Origin: Candidatus Omnitrophota bacterium
Lineage (GTDB): Bacteria; Omnitrophota; Gorgyraeia; Zapsychrales; Zapsychraceae
DNA: 53,621 nucleotides
Direction: 5' to 3'
NCBI GenBank assembly: GCA_018062515.1
Contig: JAGOSC010000010.1
Location: forward strand, 1-53,621
How positions within the stretch are numbered: the first letter of the stretch is position 1; each line of letters opens with the position of its first letter. A program made the position numbers and the translations under genes. This document shows positions 25,930 through 34,906 of the stretch, in pieces. A model generated the notes under the pieces. It was not told the origin of the DNA. It saw only the letters and a list, made by a program, of their open reading frames with translations, and searched no databases.

Positions 25930-27126
25930 GTGAGTAAGAAGAAAATCGGATATATTGTTTCTTTGTTCCCATGCTGGTCGGAGACATTTATCCTGAATGA
26001 AATTATCGAATTAGAGAAGAAGGGATATGTGATTACTATCTTTTCTATTCGGAAAGATTTTGAAAAATATACGCAGGAAAAAGCTAAGCCCTATATTGCA
26101 AGATCTAGGTACCTTCATGAGTTTAAAGTCATTTTATCTTTTTTCCGCTGGTTATTAACGAAACCGCATATTGTTATTCCATTAAGCTTGAAAATCATCA
26201 AGAGAAGCGCAGCTCATTCAAAAACGTTCATTAAGAACGTTTGGTGTATTATGGCCGGATGTTATTTTGCCGACATGGTTATTAGAGAAAAGATTGAACA
26301 CTTGCACGCGCATTTCGCCTCTTATCCAACACTTGTCGCTCTCGTTATATCGAAGCTGACCAACATTAAATACACGTTCACCTGCCACGCCCATGATATA
26401 TTTTTAGACAAAATTCTCCTCGATGAAAAGGTCAAAGCAGCGAAAGCAGTCGTCACCATTTCCGATTATAATAAACAGTACATTACTAAACATTGCGGCC
26501 ACGATGTGCTCAAGAAAATTTTTGTGATTCATTGCGGGTTGGATTTACGGGAATGGAATTATCATCCTCCGGTCATCGGTTTACAGCATGTTATTGTCTG
26601 CGTCGGTCGATTAACAGAAATGAAGGGATTTGAATATTTAATCCACGCCTGCCATAAAATTAAAGACAAACTGGATTTCAAATGCCACATCGTAGGAGAT
26701 GGACATCTGCGCTCCAGATTTGAACAGTTAATCAACGGTTACGGGCTTCAGGATAAAATTAGTTTGGATGGGGTATTGGATAGCGCGGACGTAAGAGAAT
26801 TGATCGTCAACGCCACCGTCTTCGTTGTTCCTTCCATATGGAATGATCAGGATGGACAAGATGGAATTCCACTCGTTTTAATGGAAGCCTTAGCTATAGG
26901 AACACCGTCGATCGCGTCCAGAATTTCCGGTATTCCGGAATTGATTATCGATGGAGAAACTGGCTTTCTCACCGAACCGGGAAATACGGATCAGTTGGCG
27001 GAAAAATTAAATGTATTATTGAATGATGGAGCTTTACAAGTACGGCTAGCAAAGGCTGGCCGGAAAAAGATTGAAGAAGAATTCAATATTGAAAAAAATG
27101 CCGAACTGTTAGCCCAATTATTTTAA
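25930..27126 (+). CDS. family 4 glycosyltransferase, WcaL-like
   Basis: The N-terminal signature IGYIVSLFPCWSETFILNEIIELEKKGY is that of the WcaL/colanic-acid glycosyltransferase subgroup, which is also usual in exosortase-associated loci. The acceptor domain has HLHAHFASYPTLVALVISK and FTCHAHDIF. The donor domain has VCVGRLTEMKGFEYLIHAC, HIVGDGHLR and GIPLVLMEALAIGTPSIASRISGIPELI. A GTG start at 25930 follows AAGGAGTTTGAA, a good ribosome binding site. Confidence 0.88.
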   Translation: MSKKKIGYIVSLFPCWSETFILNEIIELEKKGYVITIFSIRKDFEKYTQEKAKPYIARSRYLHEFKVILSFFRWLLTKPHIVIPLSLKIIKRSAAHSKTFIKNVWCIMAGCYFADMVIREKIEHLHAHFASYPTLVALVISKLTNIKYTFTCHAHDIFLDKILLDEKVKAAKAVVTISDYNKQYITKHCGHDVLKKIFVIHCGLDLREWNYHPPVIGLQHVIVCVGRLTEMKGFEYLIHACHKIKDKLDFKCHIVGDGHLRSRFEQLINGYGLQDKISLDGVLDSADVRELIVNATVFVVPSIWNDQDGQDGIPLVLMEALAIGTPSIASRISGIPELIIDGETGFLTEPGNTDQLAEKLNVLLNDGALQVRLAKAGRKKIEEEFNIEKNAELLAQLF

Positions 27127-27131
27127 AAAAT

Positions 27132-28241
27132 ATGACACGTGTATTGTTTATAATTTGGTCTTTGGAACGCGGAGGCGCTGAAAGATTTTTAGCCGGTCTG
27201 CTTAATCATATCGACCGGTCCCGATTCGAGCCCGTCCTGTGTTGCATGAATTGGAAGGGTGAGTGGGCGGAACCTTTAGAAAGAAAAGGAATTCGTGTTA
27301 TTGAACTCAATAAAAAAAAGGGCATTGATTTAAAGGCCTTTTGGTCGCTTATTTCCATTATTAGAGAAGGAAAATTCCAAATCGTTAACACTCATTTATG
27401 GTTAGCCGACGTCATGGGACGCATAGCCGCTATCCTTTGCCGTGTTCCTGTCATCATTTCCACAGCTCAAAACGTAGATGTCTGGAAAAAATGGCATCAT
27501 CGTTGGATCGACCGGGAATTAGCTACAGCGACAGTTAAAATCATTGCCGTCTCAAAGGCGGTTAAAGAATATTATGAAAACGAAGTCGGTATTCCCGGTG
27601 AGAAAATTGAAATCATTCCGAACGCTATCGATGTGGATTTATACAAAGATGTGGAGGATATATCATATTTATATGATGAATTTGATTTGAAAAAGGAAAA
27701 TTTTATTTTGGCCTGCATCGGCCGTTTAGATTTTCAAAAAGGGCATAAATATCTTCTGGAGAGTTTAAAAGAAATATATAATGACATGCCTGATCTTCGG
27801 ATTTTGATTGTCGGTGAGGGAATAGAACGTGAAGATTTAAAAAAATCCGCCGAGGATTATGGAATTATGCCGGCATTAAGATTTACGGGACAAAGGCAAG
27901 ATATTCCGCATATTTTGAAATTATCAAAGGCTTTGATCTTACCGTCGATTTTTGAAGGATTACCTTTATGCGTCTTAGAAGCAATGGCAGCGTCGCGCCC
28001 GGTCATTGCCACCAACGTCGGAGGAACGACGGAATTGGCGGTGGAAGGCCGAACCGCTTTTATTGTTGAGCCAAAAAGACCGGATTTATTGTCCAGCGCG
28101 ATACGGCGTCTACGCGCGCTTCCCGACCAAGGACGGCAAATGGGAATTAACGGATATGAAATTGTAGCACGTCATTATTCGATTCAGTCGATCACGGATA
28201 AAACCATGAACTTGTTTGAACAACTCGTAAAGGTGAAGTGA
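27132..28241 (+). CDS. family 4 glycosyltransferase
   Basis: Landmarks are VLFIIWSLERGGAERFLAGLL at the start, VNTHLWLADVMGRIAAIL, IIPNAIDVDLY at the joint, and GRLDFQKGHKYLLESL, LIVGEGIEREDLKK and FEGLPLCVLEAMAASRPVIA in the donor domain. It starts 5 bases after the previous stop and ends in a one-base stop/start overlap with the polymerase gene (TGATG). Confidence 0.87.
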   Translation: MTRVLFIIWSLERGGAERFLAGLLNHIDRSRFEPVLCCMNWKGEWAEPLERKGIRVIELNKKKGIDLKAFWSLISIIREGKFQIVNTHLWLADVMGRIAAILCRVPVIISTAQNVDVWKKWHHRWIDRELATATVKIIAVSKAVKEYYENEVGIPGEKIEIIPNAIDVDLYKDVEDISYLYDEFDLKKENFILACIGRLDFQKGHKYLLESLKEIYNDMPDLRILIVGEGIEREDLKKSAEDYGIMPALRFTGQRQDIPHILKLSKALILPSIFEGLPLCVLEAMAASRPVIATNVGGTTELAVEGRTAFIVEPKRPDLLSSAIRRLRALPDQGRQMGINGYEIVARHYSIQSITDKTMNLFEQLVKVK

Positions 28242-29551
28242 TGTTAAAAAAATTGATCCTGATTACTTTTATTTGTTATTTACCATTGCAGTTGAAATTA
28301 CCCAACATTCCTGTTTTCCCGGTCATTAACATATTATTAATTTTTATGCTCGGTCTTTTTTTGACCACCCGCAATGACAAATTCATTGCTCCAAAGTTTG
28401 AAATACCTATGATGCTTTTTTTAGTGGCATGGTTATTTTCGTTTATTTTTGCCTGTATGTTTACCGACGGTATGCCGCGAATAGAAATCGCCCGCGAATT
28501 TAAACGGCTTTACATGCTTCCGATTGGTTATTTCGTTATTTCCCGGTGCATCACGGATAAAAAAGAAATTCCATTTTATTTTATGGCCTTTCTTTTATGC
28601 GTGTTATTTGCCGGACACAACACTTTGCGAAACGGTGTGCTATCCGGTGCTAATTATGCCATTCATAAACGCTCCTCAGGGCCATTTGGGTTTGGATGGC
28701 AAGCCTCAGATATTGCCGGCGGTTTTTTGGCCACATTTACTCCATTGTTATTAGCTTATTTTTTCTTTGCGCGTAATCGTCTATACAAATTACTTAGTGC
28801 GATTGCCGTCGGGATCTGTGGACTCGGGATTATGGCCACCTATTCGCGCGGCTCATTAATGGCGCTGTTATTTGCCTGTGTAGCTATCGTCGTTGTATCT
28901 ATGCATGAACTTGCCAAGGAATCAAAAATAAATTTTCTCGTCATTATTATTGGGTTAGTATTAGGTGGCGTCTTTTGGAAACTGTGGGTACCTCAGTCGA
29001 TTATCGCTCGTGTCGAAGGGACTATTGTCTTAGATGAAGAAGAAAAAGAGTATCAGGATTATTCTCTTCAGGACGAAGAAGGTGAAAGTATTTTAGATGA
29101 AAGTTCGCAGTTACGGATGAAAGCCTGGAATGAAGGTTATAAATTCTTCGTCGACAATCCATTAACAGGAATAGGATTCAGACAAGTTCAATTTCAATTG
29201 GGGCATGACCCTCATAATGCGTTTGTGTTAATCGCCGCGGAAATGGGGGCCGTCGCATTTTTGATATTTGTGTGGTTCTTGCTTAGCATTATCGGTTTGG
29301 GATTCAGGTTAATGGGAACAGAATTTAATAATCTTGCCGTCGGATCAATTGGTATGATGGTTGCATTTATTACCGTCAATTTCTTTTATTCAAACTTTTT
29401 TAGGGATAATGTCGTCGGCAGTTTTTGGATTATCTTAGGTTTACTGGCGGCAGCCAATAGTTTTGTCCAAAATCAAAAAGGCGAAGATAAAAATGATGAG
29501 CCGGCGGCGCCCCAGAGTTATGCCGAATATCGCAAACGTTATTTGACATAA
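28241..29551 (+). CDS. O-antigen ligase/polymerase family membrane protein (Wzy/WaaL type)
   Basis: The 436-residue protein has about 10-12 membrane helices. A long hydrophilic loop at about residues 255-315 is rich in Asp and Glu (LDEEEKEYQDYSLQDEEGE). After it comes GHDPHNAFVLIAAEMGAVAF, the conserved PHN motif of the Wzy_C/WaaL family. It probably polymerises repeat units in the periplasm; ligation to another acceptor cannot be excluded. ATG at 28241 is preferred over GTG at 28238 because it overlaps the previous stop by one base and lies a good distance from AAAGGTGA. Confidence 0.85.
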   Translation: MLKKLILITFICYLPLQLKLPNIPVFPVINILLIFMLGLFLTTRNDKFIAPKFEIPMMLFLVAWLFSFIFACMFTDGMPRIEIAREFKRLYMLPIGYFVISRCITDKKEIPFYFMAFLLCVLFAGHNTLRNGVLSGANYAIHKRSSGPFGFGWQASDIAGGFLATFTPLLLAYFFFARNRLYKLLSAIAVGICGLGIMATYSRGSLMALLFACVAIVVVSMHELAKESKINFLVIIIGLVLGGVFWKLWVPQSIIARVEGTIVLDEEEKEYQDYSLQDEEGESILDESSQLRMKAWNEGYKFFVDNPLTGIGFRQVQFQLGHDPHNAFVLIAAEMGAVAFLIFVWFLLSIIGLGFRLMGTEFNNLAVGSIGMMVAFITVNFFYSNFFRDNVVGSFWIILGLLAAANSFVQNQKGEDKNDEPAAPQSYAEYRKRYLT

Positions 29552-29568
29552 GTGAGAGGTAATTCTTA

Positions 29569-30711
29569 GTGAATGTCTACAGCCACAGAATAAAAATATT
29601 GTTTGTGCATCCCAACAATAAGCTGACGGGCCAAGAATTTTCGCTGATTGAACGTATGCGGGCCTTAAAAAAATTCGACGTCGATTGTGAATTAATGTTG
29701 CCCTCGGAAGGAGACTTCAGCCGTCTAGTCGTCGAGAATGATTTTCCTGTTCTTTACGGAGAAATGAACCGGTTCCAAAAATTAAATCCATTTCCCTATT
29801 GGAAAACGTTAACAAGAATACATAAAATTATCGCCGAGCGTAAACCAAGCCTGATTCATTGCTCTGGAATTTATCCGAACCATTATTGTTTACCCGTTGC
29901 TCGATTTAACAATTTACCCATAATCGGACAAGTAACGACGGATGTTTACAACGAACATGATGTTCGTTGTAATTTTGCTGACCGCATGGACTTAATTATT
30001 ACCTGTTCAAAAGCGGCGAAGGTCCATTTAGAGAAAATCGGTAAAATGGACAAAAATAAAATCGAGTGCGTCTACGACGGTATCGCTGAGAATGATCAAG
30101 AATATTCAAAACATGAAATTGAAAAGCTTAAACAAGAATTCAAAATCAGCGACGATTATAAAGTGGTCGGCCAATTATCAGAAATCATTCCCCGAAAAGG
30201 CTGTGAATATTTTATTGATATGGCCGGTAAGGTTAAACAATCATTTCCGAAAGTTAAGTTTTTTATTGTCGGAAAGAATCACCGTGATGAATATGAACAG
30301 AAGTTAAGAGAACAGATCAAACATCTAAAATTGGAAAACGATGTTATTCTCACCGGATTCCGAAAAGACGCTTACGCTTTTCTTAAGATGTTCGATATCA
30401 GCGTTCTTGCTTCGCTAGCGGAAGGATTGGGGCGGGTGATTGTGGAAACGCAGTATATGGCCAAACCGATTGTGGCTACCGCCGTATCCGGAAACGTTGA
30501 AGCAATCGAGGATGGTAAAAACGGACTTTTAGTACCTCCGCAAAATTCCGATGAATTAGCGACGAAAGTACTCGATCTTCTTAACAATCAGGAAAAAGCT
30601 ATGGCCTTAGGCGCCTGCGGATTTATATCCGCCAAAAATACATTCAGTCTGCCGAAGCATGCCGGCGCCTTAAAAGACATTTACATTAAAATATTAAAAG
30701 ACTATCGTTAA
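29569..30711 (+). CDS. family 4 glycosyltransferase
   Basis: The protein begins KILFVHPNNKLTGQEFSLIERMRAL and continues with LIHCSGIYPNHYCLPVARF, CVYDGIAENDQEY at the joint, GQLSEIIPRKGCEYFIDMA, FFIVGKNHRDEYEQKL and AEGLGRVIVETQYMAKPIVA. The start codon is GTG at 29569, preceded by GAGAGGTAATTC. The ending KDIYIKILKDYR completes a normal-length 380-residue enzyme. Confidence 0.85.
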   Translation: MNVYSHRIKILFVHPNNKLTGQEFSLIERMRALKKFDVDCELMLPSEGDFSRLVVENDFPVLYGEMNRFQKLNPFPYWKTLTRIHKIIAERKPSLIHCSGIYPNHYCLPVARFNNLPIIGQVTTDVYNEHDVRCNFADRMDLIITCSKAAKVHLEKIGKMDKNKIECVYDGIAENDQEYSKHEIEKLKQEFKISDDYKVVGQLSEIIPRKGCEYFIDMAGKVKQSFPKVKFFIVGKNHRDEYEQKLREQIKHLKLENDVILTGFRKDAYAFLKMFDISVLASLAEGLGRVIVETQYMAKPIVATAVSGNVEAIEDGKNGLLVPPQNSDELATKVLDLLNNQEKAMALGACGFISAKNTFSLPKHAGALKDIYIKILKDYR

Positions 30712-30719
30712 AATAACTT

Positions 30720-31418
30720 ATGAATAAAACATCCATTTTAATACCCACTCGTTTTAATAATCGCTGGCCATTAGAGCTGACATTTCAGACGATTCGGAAA
30801 TATACCAAATTACCGTATGAGATGATCGTCGGAGATGCCGGCATGGAGCCCGAAGCTTTAGATTTCGTTAAGTCGCAAAAAGATGTACAGATATGTCCAT
30901 GTCCCGATCCGATTAGGCCTAAAGATACCCTGGCGCGCTTTGCACAATCTCCGTATTTATTGTTTGTCCATGATGACATTCAGGTCTTTAAAAATGATTG
31001 GCTGGAACGCCGAATCCAGTTGATGGAATCAGATGAGAATGTTGGCGTCGTTGGAGAAATGAGCCATAATTATCTGGAAGGTTGGCGTTGGAAAAAATAC
31101 TTTACCTTTTCGCCGATTCATCGGCGATTTTTTCCATTAGGAATGCTGGTCCGTAAAAAAACACAGGATCATTTGGAATTAAAATGGGGGATAGAACGGG
31201 GATTCGATACCGGCGGCATCGCCTATCTACAATTCATTAAACAAAGACAATGGAAGTATAAAAAATATATGTTTAATCAAGATATCAAACATTGGGGACA
31301 GATGACTTGGGTGATGAAAGAACGCAAAGACACGACGCTAAATGTTAAAGAATTACAGGAAGACCGGAAGAAGAAAATCGAGCTAATCAAGGACATATTG
31401 CACAAAAAGCAGTATTAA
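30720..31418 (+). CDS. family 2-like glycosyltransferase (GT-A fold)
   Basis: The 232-residue protein starts TSILIPTRFNNRWPLELTFQTI, the nucleotide-binding strand of GT-A enzymes. It has PYLLFVHDDIQVFKNDWLERRI, where HDD supplies the DxD-like metal site, and GVVGEMSHNYLEGWRW. It is shorter than most GT2 enzymes and has no membrane segment. It lies 8 bases after the preceding glycosyltransferase. A role in adding one residue of the repeat unit is inferred. Confidence 0.75.
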   Translation: MNKTSILIPTRFNNRWPLELTFQTIRKYTKLPYEMIVGDAGMEPEALDFVKSQKDVQICPCPDPIRPKDTLARFAQSPYLLFVHDDIQVFKNDWLERRIQLMESDENVGVVGEMSHNYLEGWRWKKYFTFSPIHRRFFPLGMLVRKKTQDHLELKWGIERGFDTGGIAYLQFIKQRQWKYKKYMFNQDIKHWGQMTWVMKERKDTTLNVKELQEDRKKKIELIKDILHKKQY

Positions 31419-31428
31419 TATTAAGACT

Positions 31429-32376
31429 ATGAAATATTCAAAAAATCCTCTCATCAGCATTGTGACCCCGACCTATAACCGTGTACGGTTTCTTGACCGG
31501 TTAATTAAAAACGTTTTCAGTCAGACCAATCAAGATTTTGAATTAATCCTCGTCGACGATGGTTCAACCGATCATACCAAAGAACTCATTGATCACCATA
31601 TTTTAGAAAATCCAGGGAGCATTCATTACATTTTTCAACAAAACCAAGGGGCCGGCGCAGCGCGTAATACCGGCCTTAGTCATTCCAAAGGGAAATATAT
31701 CGCGTTTTTAGACTCCGACGATGAATGGCTGCCGGATTACCTCGAAAAGACAATCAATGTATTAGAGAAAGGCGAATACCACTGGACGGTCACGGGTGCC
31801 AAACGTATTGATATTGATAAAGAAGGCCGTGAAATCGATTCTCAAATCATTAAATGTAACCCACAGGAATTTGCGTATTTTTTTAAAAGGGAATTAAGTT
31901 TATATGAAGCCTTACTGACGGGAAACGTCGTCGGAGAAACATCCCGTATCGTGGTCCTCAAACAAGCCATCACGTCCGTTGGCGGATTCCGGGACCGGTT
32001 GAAACTGAGCCAAGATTATGAGTTGTGGTTACGCTTGGCCAAAGAAAATTATAAACTCTGTATAATCGACGAGCCTTTGGTTTTATACCGCAAAAGTGTG
32101 GACAGTTTGACAAAAACGCATCTGGTCGACGGCCTTAAATATGGACTTGAAATTATTAATCACTACAGCCAAGACGCCATTGCGCATGATCCGATGTTTA
32201 AAAAGTTTTATGCCGAAAAGTTATGGGATTATGCCCGCATGACGCTTCGTCTTTCACATAAAGATTATTTTTTTGTTTTTATGTGTATTATAAAAAGTTT
32301 GACCTTCGATTTTAATCCATCACGGATATTTTCCTCCGTCCAGACAAATTTAAACGCACGCCATGGGCAAAAGTAA
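31429..32376 (+). CDS. family 2 glycosyltransferase
   Basis: The opening ISIVTPTYNRVRFLDRLIKN, FELILVDDGSTDHTKELI, NQGAGAARNTGLSHSKGKYIAFLDSDDEW and a later RDRLKLSQDYELWLRLA are textbook GT2 motifs, including the DDGS and DSDD metal/nucleotide sites. At 315 residues the size is normal and it is soluble. Its last 14 bases overlap the deacetylase gene. Confidence 0.92.
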   Translation: MKYSKNPLISIVTPTYNRVRFLDRLIKNVFSQTNQDFELILVDDGSTDHTKELIDHHILENPGSIHYIFQQNQGAGAARNTGLSHSKGKYIAFLDSDDEWLPDYLEKTINVLEKGEYHWTVTGAKRIDIDKEGREIDSQIIKCNPQEFAYFFKRELSLYEALLTGNVVGETSRIVVLKQAITSVGGFRDRLKLSQDYELWLRLAKENYKLCIIDEPLVLYRKSVDSLTKTHLVDGLKYGLEIINHYSQDAIAHDPMFKKFYAEKLWDYARMTLRLSHKDYFFVFMCIIKSLTFDFNPSRIFSSVQTNLNARHGQK

Positions 32377-33130
32377 AATAATCTTAATGTACCACGGCAT
32401 TATTGCCGAAGACTCAAATCTCCCCGAGGAACGGGAAATCGGCGCCGACCTTTATGATGTGCGGGTCGAAGATTTTAAAAATCAGATGCAACTCATCCGG
32501 ACACGGGGCTTAGCGGTCAAAAAAATAGAACACGCGGATGAAAAAGATATAATTATTACTTTTGACGACGGGGAACTCAATAATTTTCAATCGGCCATGC
32601 CTATATTAAAAGAACACCAGTTTCCTGCATATTTTTTTATTATTACCAAAAGAATTGGTCATCCCGGATATATGAGCATTGATGATATAAGAGAAATGTC
32701 AAAACAGGGCATGATCATAGGATCGCATGGAATGAGTCATGAGATTCTAACCAACCTAAAAGACACGCAGATTAGTGAAGAATTATCCGCCTCTAAAAAA
32801 TATTTGGAAAGAAATCTTGGTATAGAGATCCATGATTTATCCATACCGCGCGGATTTTGTAATGATAACGTATTAGCGATTGCCAAAGAAGCGGGGTACA
32901 AAAATATTTTTATTTCTAGTCGGCCAAAAGACTTAACAGATGAAGGCTGTTGCAGCCGAATCGCGGTGAAAAAAAGTTGGAAACTTAAACGATTCGAAAT
33001 GGCGTTAAACCAGAAAATTCCGCTTAGAGAAAATTTTATCGAAAAAACAAAAAATGTGATTCAAATGATATTTCACGAAAATGGATATAACTGGCTGCGC
33101 AGCTCATTCCTCAAAGTGTTTAAAGGTTGA
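32363..33130 (+). CDS. polysaccharide deacetylase (carbohydrate esterase 4, NodB homology)
   Basis: The NodB motifs are present: IIITFDDGELNNFQSAMPIL (motif 1, TFDDG) and IIGSHGMSHEILTNL (motif 2, H-x3-H with both metal-binding histidines). A YFFIITKRIG strand and IPRGFCNDNVLAIAKEAGY (motif 3, with Arg in RGF) follow. There is no signal peptide, so it may act on cytosolic lipid-linked sugars or precursors. Deacetylases of this group are standard members of exosortase-linked loci. It overlaps the preceding GT2 gene by 14 bases, so translation is probably coupled. Confidence 0.87.
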   Translation: MGKSKIILMYHGIIAEDSNLPEEREIGADLYDVRVEDFKNQMQLIRTRGLAVKKIEHADEKDIIITFDDGELNNFQSAMPILKEHQFPAYFFIITKRIGHPGYMSIDDIREMSKQGMIIGSHGMSHEILTNLKDTQISEELSASKKYLERNLGIEIHDLSIPRGFCNDNVLAIAKEAGYKNIFISSRPKDLTDEGCCSRIAVKKSWKLKRFEMALNQKIPLRENFIEKTKNVIQMIFHENGYNWLRSSFLKVFKG

Positions 33131-33150
33131 TGTAATCAGGATTTTAATTT

Positions 33151-34905
33151 ATGGCAAAAATGTTATGTCTTCTAAATAATCGTAATGAAGGATTCCAAAC
33201 CAAGGCCCTTGAGGCCTTAAGCTATAACAGTAATTGGGAAACACACAGCTATAAGAACCGTTCAGTTTATATGGCCGCCCTCGATTTACCCTTTAAGAAT
33301 ACCAGTGACTATTGGCTCGAAGATGATGACTTTGTTCTCATGATCGATGGTGAAATCATGTCTTGGAACATTGATGTCGGCGGAGAATCTGTTACCCGTA
33401 AACTCCTTAATTTGTACCTAGACAAAGGAGCGGATCTTGTCCAATACCTTAACGGAAATTTTTCCATTATTATTTACGGTAAGAAAGATTTGTCATTATT
33501 CGTCGCGAATGACCGCATAGGCCTTCGGCCGCTGTATTATTTTAACTGCAATGGAAAGATATGTTTTTCATCCGAAGTCAAGGCTTTAGCGACGGACAGC
33601 GAATTTCCAAGAAAAATCAACTTCCAATCCATCATTGATCTTTTGACCTACGAATATGTCCTGGAAGAGCAGACCCTGATCGAAAATATCTTTGTCTTTC
33701 CCTATGCGTCCACCGCTTTAATTGAAAAAAATAAAGAAAAAGTAAATCCAAGATGTTATTGGGATTTTCAATATTCACAAACAGATCAAAGTGTGTTAAC
33801 GGATGGATACATGGAGCAGTTCTTGGAACTCTTTAAGCAGGCCGTGGAACGCACTTATAATAGTCCGTATTTTCCCGTCGGCTTACCTTTAAGCGGGGGG
33901 CTTGACTCAAGGTTGATCGCCGCTGTAACCGACCTTAAATATTCTCCTATAAATACATTCACGTTCGGCGAACAAAATTGCGATGATGTTAAATATGCCA
34001 AACGAATCAGCAATATAATTGTCAGTAATCATCATCATAGCCCGATTCAATACCATCAGCTTGCGTCGTTCTTTGAAAAAGGTGTTTCTTATTGTGATGG
34101 GATGGTGAGCTGCCTTCACCATCATTACCTCAACATGACGGATAATTTATCCGCTCACGTAAAAATCGGTTTAGACGGCATGGCCGGGGACGTTTTTCCG
34201 AGAAGAATGTATTCATATCTAGCGGGGAAGGACGTCAATGAAGTTTATAAAGCCTACGACACAGTCCAAAGTAATTTTCGAATGAGGATTTTCAGAAAAA
34301 GATTTTCCAGTGAACTTGGCGAGGCACGCCGCAGATTTAACCATTTATTTGAACAGGCAACTCAAAAATGCCCCGCAAATCCGATTGACTATTTAAACGT
34401 GACTCAAAGGCAGAGAAAATTTATTAATTACGGCAAGGTTGGAAAACGCAATTATGTGGAAATGCGTATGCCTTTCCTCGACTATGACCTTATGGATTTC
34501 TGCTTAAAAATGCCTATGGATTTTCGTTTAGAGGGAAAGCTTGTAAAAAATATTTTTAAAAAATATTATCCAGAGCTGGCTCGCGTACCGAAAGCGAATG
34601 CGGGACCGCTTTTTCCTAATCGCTTGGAACAGGCCTTAAATTGGAGAATACGTGAACTAAAATCTAAACTGAAAATCAACATGAATTACGCCGATTATAA
34701 TAAATATTTTAGAACGTTTTTAAAAGAATTCATCTATTCGAACTTAACATCAGCCGAGTTTAAATGCTTCCCATATTTTCAGCATGAAGAAATCAGTAAA
34801 ATGCTGGAGGAACATTTTTCCGGACGACAGAATTATGAAAAACAAATCGCAGCGCTTTTAACCATTTCTCTATGGTCTAAAAAAACCGAAGGCCTTTACT
34901 GTTAA
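33151..34905 (+). CDS. asparagine-synthase-like amidotransferase with a degenerate glutaminase site
   Basis: The protein begins MAKMLCLLNN instead of MCGI, so no cysteine is at position 2. The usual RGPD and NGEIYN motifs are absent or changed (the latter reads DGEIMS). The fold is still visible (GNFSIIIYGKKDLSLFVANDR, LRPLYYF). The synthetase half is intact: LPLSGGLDSRLIAAVTD for ATP binding and MRMPFLDYDLMDFCLKMP. I infer an enzyme that uses ammonia or another nitrogen donor, or that forms amides in a sugar context. The cluster therefore has two homologues, this one and the complete AsnB at 11320. It sits 20 bases after the deacetylase. Confidence 0.8.
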   Translation: MAKMLCLLNNRNEGFQTKALEALSYNSNWETHSYKNRSVYMAALDLPFKNTSDYWLEDDDFVLMIDGEIMSWNIDVGGESVTRKLLNLYLDKGADLVQYLNGNFSIIIYGKKDLSLFVANDRIGLRPLYYFNCNGKICFSSEVKALATDSEFPRKINFQSIIDLLTYEYVLEEQTLIENIFVFPYASTALIEKNKEKVNPRCYWDFQYSQTDQSVLTDGYMEQFLELFKQAVERTYNSPYFPVGLPLSGGLDSRLIAAVTDLKYSPINTFTFGEQNCDDVKYAKRISNIIVSNHHHSPIQYHQLASFFEKGVSYCDGMVSCLHHHYLNMTDNLSAHVKIGLDGMAGDVFPRRMYSYLAGKDVNEVYKAYDTVQSNFRMRIFRKRFSSELGEARRRFNHLFEQATQKCPANPIDYLNVTQRQRKFINYGKVGKRNYVEMRMPFLDYDLMDFCLKMPMDFRLEGKLVKNIFKKYYPELARVPKANAGPLFPNRLEQALNWRIRELKSKLKINMNYADYNKYFRTFLKEFIYSNLTSAEFKCFPYFQHEEISKMLEEHFSGRQNYEKQIAALLTISLWSKKTEGLYC

Positions 34906-34906
34906 A

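Noticed and set aside
29944..29964. ACGAACATGATGTTCGT palindrome inside a glycosyltransferase gene
   Set aside because: It lies within codons of a conserved coding frame, with no T tract and no regulatory context.
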